Assembly: GCA_949825025.1 (NCBI GenBank)
Contig: OX463781.1
Span: forward strand, 1,262,066 to 1,326,065
Source: Siphlonurus alternatus
Taxonomy: Eukaryota > Arthropoda > Insecta > Ephemeroptera > Siphlonuridae
Direction of reading: 5' to 3'
Length of the DNA stretch: 64,000 nt
Part shown: one piece after another, positions 63,301 through 64,000 of the stretch
How the letters are laid out: every line of letters begins with the position of its first letter
Numbering within the stretch: the stretch's first letter is position 1
Position numbers and translations under genes: made by a program
Notes under the pieces: generated by a model
Told to the model about the DNA's origin: nothing
What the model saw: the letters and a program-made list of their open reading frames with translations, nothing else
Databases searched by the model: none

Positions 63301-63783
63301 AATCTCTATGGTTCTTCTATTAAAGTTAAACGCATGGCTTATATTACATTAATTAGATCAAATATAACCTACGCAGCGCCTGCATGGCATCCAACTACTT
63401 GTAAAAACATGAAAAAATTTGAAAGTGTTGAAAAAGGTGCACTTAAATTTATATATAATAAAAATGTTCCTGATTGTGCAAAGACTAAAATTGTTCCAAT
63501 TGCTGATTATTTTGAAGTTATTGATCTTATTTTCTTTCAGAAATGTCGAACAGGTCAGACTGACTTATCAATAACGGATACTGTAACTGATGGTCGTCCA
63601 ATAAGAGGCCAAGAGGGAGCTATATTACTTATTCCACCAAAGGCTCGCATAGAATTGTATAAAAAAGGTTTTGTGATAAGATCAGTCACTGCATGGAACA
63701 AGCTTCCATGCAATATCAAGACTTGTACAGATCAGCAGTTCTCAAATTCTGTTAAACAATATTATATTGACAGGAACTGTTAG
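60367..63783 (+). CDS. LINE polyprotein: two PHD-like fingers, endonuclease, reverse transcriptase
   Basis: 1,138 codons without a stop. The first ATG (60367) gives a hydrophobic leader; the second (60463, MTDTNAKC) is a likely alternative start. Finger 1 is at about 60502-60645: CELCG, C-K-K-C, HTKC, CCPDC. Finger 2 is at about 60763-60912: CVLCD, CANC, YHSKC, CWSC. Both have the C4HC3 spacing of PHD fingers. The APE-type endonuclease runs from about 61012: LSFNARSM, VNETWL, SAYRSPN, LTGDFNLDI, TLDLLLCD, SDHHAI. RT from about 62320: NVPPGPDGIPARIL, YRPISVTS, GFVPNRSC, ISLDWEKAFDRVSH, SGVIQGSVLGPLLFN, QYADDST (YADD 62986-62997), then LGVMLTSDLKWN and TAWNKLPC. Target-primed reverse transcription is the expected role. 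All catalytic motifs are present. PHD domains are known from ORF1 of CR1-like elements; here they are in frame with ORF2. Confidence 0.93.
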   Translation: MNLNYYIILITLLCQFSILNFKSNEFIIGKDKMTDTNAKCAINSVCELCGLSGRVNQKKLQCKKCLLYSHTKCLNLTRIGTRKFSNGDWCCPDCSVISMPTSINIVPSATLSNPTTSTPVKRVVPDCTIGKPCVLCDRMGRKNQIRIQCANCSDMYHSKCLNLNRHEISNFRKNGWQCWSCSFGFPHLSDSFFCNKKFETLPMSPIKLTSNSNGPLKFLSFNARSMKDPKKKPNIHAWLKYLNPDIIAVNETWLSSNIATSEILDESEYTVFRKDRPSRAGGVLLAIKSYLKPCHIPELDTDGEVIWAEISVSGQKILVGSAYRSPNSSKEENSVLIDSLNLASNIHARYNACLLTGDFNLDINWGSNPPLPNNPLADEFLATFYNFVPHQLITTPTRETDTTSKTLDLLLCDNPNIVLEADVIPGVSDHHAILASLNHLKPKVIKKCKTVYNYKKADWQKLKTMLSTHLPTHNSQNIDQFWQQWKKVFFECVDHCVPKCNIKNQMNHPWITKEILKLLTKRDKLFKEWKKSGCDDIKFKYITVRNCVKYKIKNAKENYLWKLGCGKDGQKNLWKYIHSKQQSGAQQSFILDGKATDCPQIISDAFNNCFKGNFTGDANKEHYVPRNNEPKTEITDVFLNPVSICNMLKSIRTNVPPGPDGIPARILKECALSIAPSLCCLYKISIRCCKLPKDWKLAYVTPIYKTGNKKNVNNYRPISVTSIVCKILEKIINVEILNHLHVTNQFPKSQHGFVPNRSCTTMLAKTIDQWQKLLDANPGAHIHVISLDWEKAFDRVSHARLSLKLEKFGIGGNLHGWLCDFLRERSQSVTFAGAISQPTDVTSGVIQGSVLGPLLFNIYMIDLLNCVSSELIQYADDSTLFKLVKCAEDMESIQNDLNNISVWCDNNGMSLNEDKCNVMDITLSLTELKTNYYVNDNLISYCDSIKVLGVMLTSDLKWNLQSEKVRCKAAKLLGFIKRNLYGSSIKVKRMAYITLIRSNITYAAPAWHPTTCKNMKKFESVEKGALKFIYNKNVPDCAKTKIVPIADYFEVIDLIFFQKCRTGQTDLSITDTVTDGRPIRGQEGAILLIPPKARIELYKKGFVIRSVTAWNKLPCNIKTCTDQQFSNSVKQYYIDRNC

Positions 63784-64000
63784 TACAACTGTTATTTATT
63801 TTTATTTTTTGTTTATAATTTTTTTTTGACGCAGGATTATGTCTGTAGTGTGTGTATAATTTAAAGTTATAAGGATAGTAGCCACTTCTGTGATATAGTG
63901 CCTTAATTTGGTGCTTTGTTGCTATCCCCACCCAGTGTTATTACTCTGTAATTATTGCTTATGTAATCTGTGGTGAAATAATAAATAAATAATAAAATAT
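63784..64000 (+). other. LINE 3' untranslated region
   Basis: GATATAGTGCCTTAATTTGG, TGCTTTGTTGCTATCCCCAC, then GGTGAAATAATAAATAAATA. This segment is what the LINE reverse transcriptase must recognise and is the part conserved in the truncated copies. It runs off the window. Confidence 0.8.

Larger units (their letters stand above)
59745..64000 (+). mobile_element. Full-length or nearly full-length CR1-like LINE
   Basis: Contains an intact ORF (60367-63783), a less AT-rich upstream leader at about 59745-60100 (GAGTGCGCCTTACGTCTATG, CGCAGTCGCTTGACCCAAGT) that may be its 5' UTR, and a 3' UTR ending GGTGAAATAATAAATAAATA at the window edge. The true 5' end is not determinable without other copies. 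The ATAAATAA-type tail and the 3' UTR are shared with truncated copies at 5601-6400 and 16190-16305. Confidence 0.7.

Overview
This is a piece of AT-rich metazoan nuclear DNA, most likely from an invertebrate. It contains no host gene I can recognise. It is a dense, layered record of transposable elements: an intact Ty3/Gypsy-type LTR retrotransposon, an intact CR1-like non-LTR retrotransposon (LINE), several 5'-truncated LINE copies, two structural kinds of SINE (5S rRNA-headed and tRNA-headed), a hAT-like element and many short foldback (MITE-like) DNA elements. 5S-headed SINEs, CR1-like LINEs and hAT/TTAA-type MITEs together point to an animal. The sequence does not let me name the phylum.

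Layout. 1-44.6 kb is an AT-rich matrix of SINEs, MITEs, LINE tails and microsatellites. Complete or partial 5S-headed SINEs lie at about 0.4, 3.1, 11.5, 22.0, 25.1, 29.8, 34.7 and 43.2 kb, and a tRNA-headed SINE at 8.8-9.07 kb. Fold-back elements recur as families, for example 0.86/19.8/42.4 kb; 8.1/36.3 kb; 13.8/33.5/35.3 kb; 22.5/31.9/44.2 kb; 24.5/27.2/28.4 kb. Several are flanked by TTAA, the piggyBac-type target.

44,621-58,882 is a nested structure. A non-autonomous hAT-like element (about 0.77 kb, 8-bp duplication CTTGAGGA on both sides) was later split by a 13.5-kb Gypsy-type element on the minus strand. That element has two 2,311-bp LTRs differing at three positions that I can see, a 4-bp duplication ACAC, a tRNA-Pro-like primer binding site, and a gag ORF followed by protease-RT-RNaseH-integrase in the -1 frame. 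A textbook A AAA AAC slippery site and a downstream stem lie in the gag-pol overlap. A third ORF of unknown function sits in the place an env gene would occupy and is preceded by a good splice acceptor. The open ORFs and near-identical LTRs suggest a very recent insertion.

The window ends in a LINE (about 59.7-64.0 kb) whose single 1,138-codon ORF joins two PHD-like fingers to an apurinic-type endonuclease and a reverse transcriptase with an intact YADD. Its 3' end is shared with truncated copies at 5.6-6.4 kb and 16.2-16.3 kb, and a related RT fragment opens the window. The intact LINE could supply the machinery that moves the truncated copies; which LINE mobilises the SINEs is not evident. 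All statements come from reading the sequence by eye; identities and boundaries are approximate unless exact bases are given.
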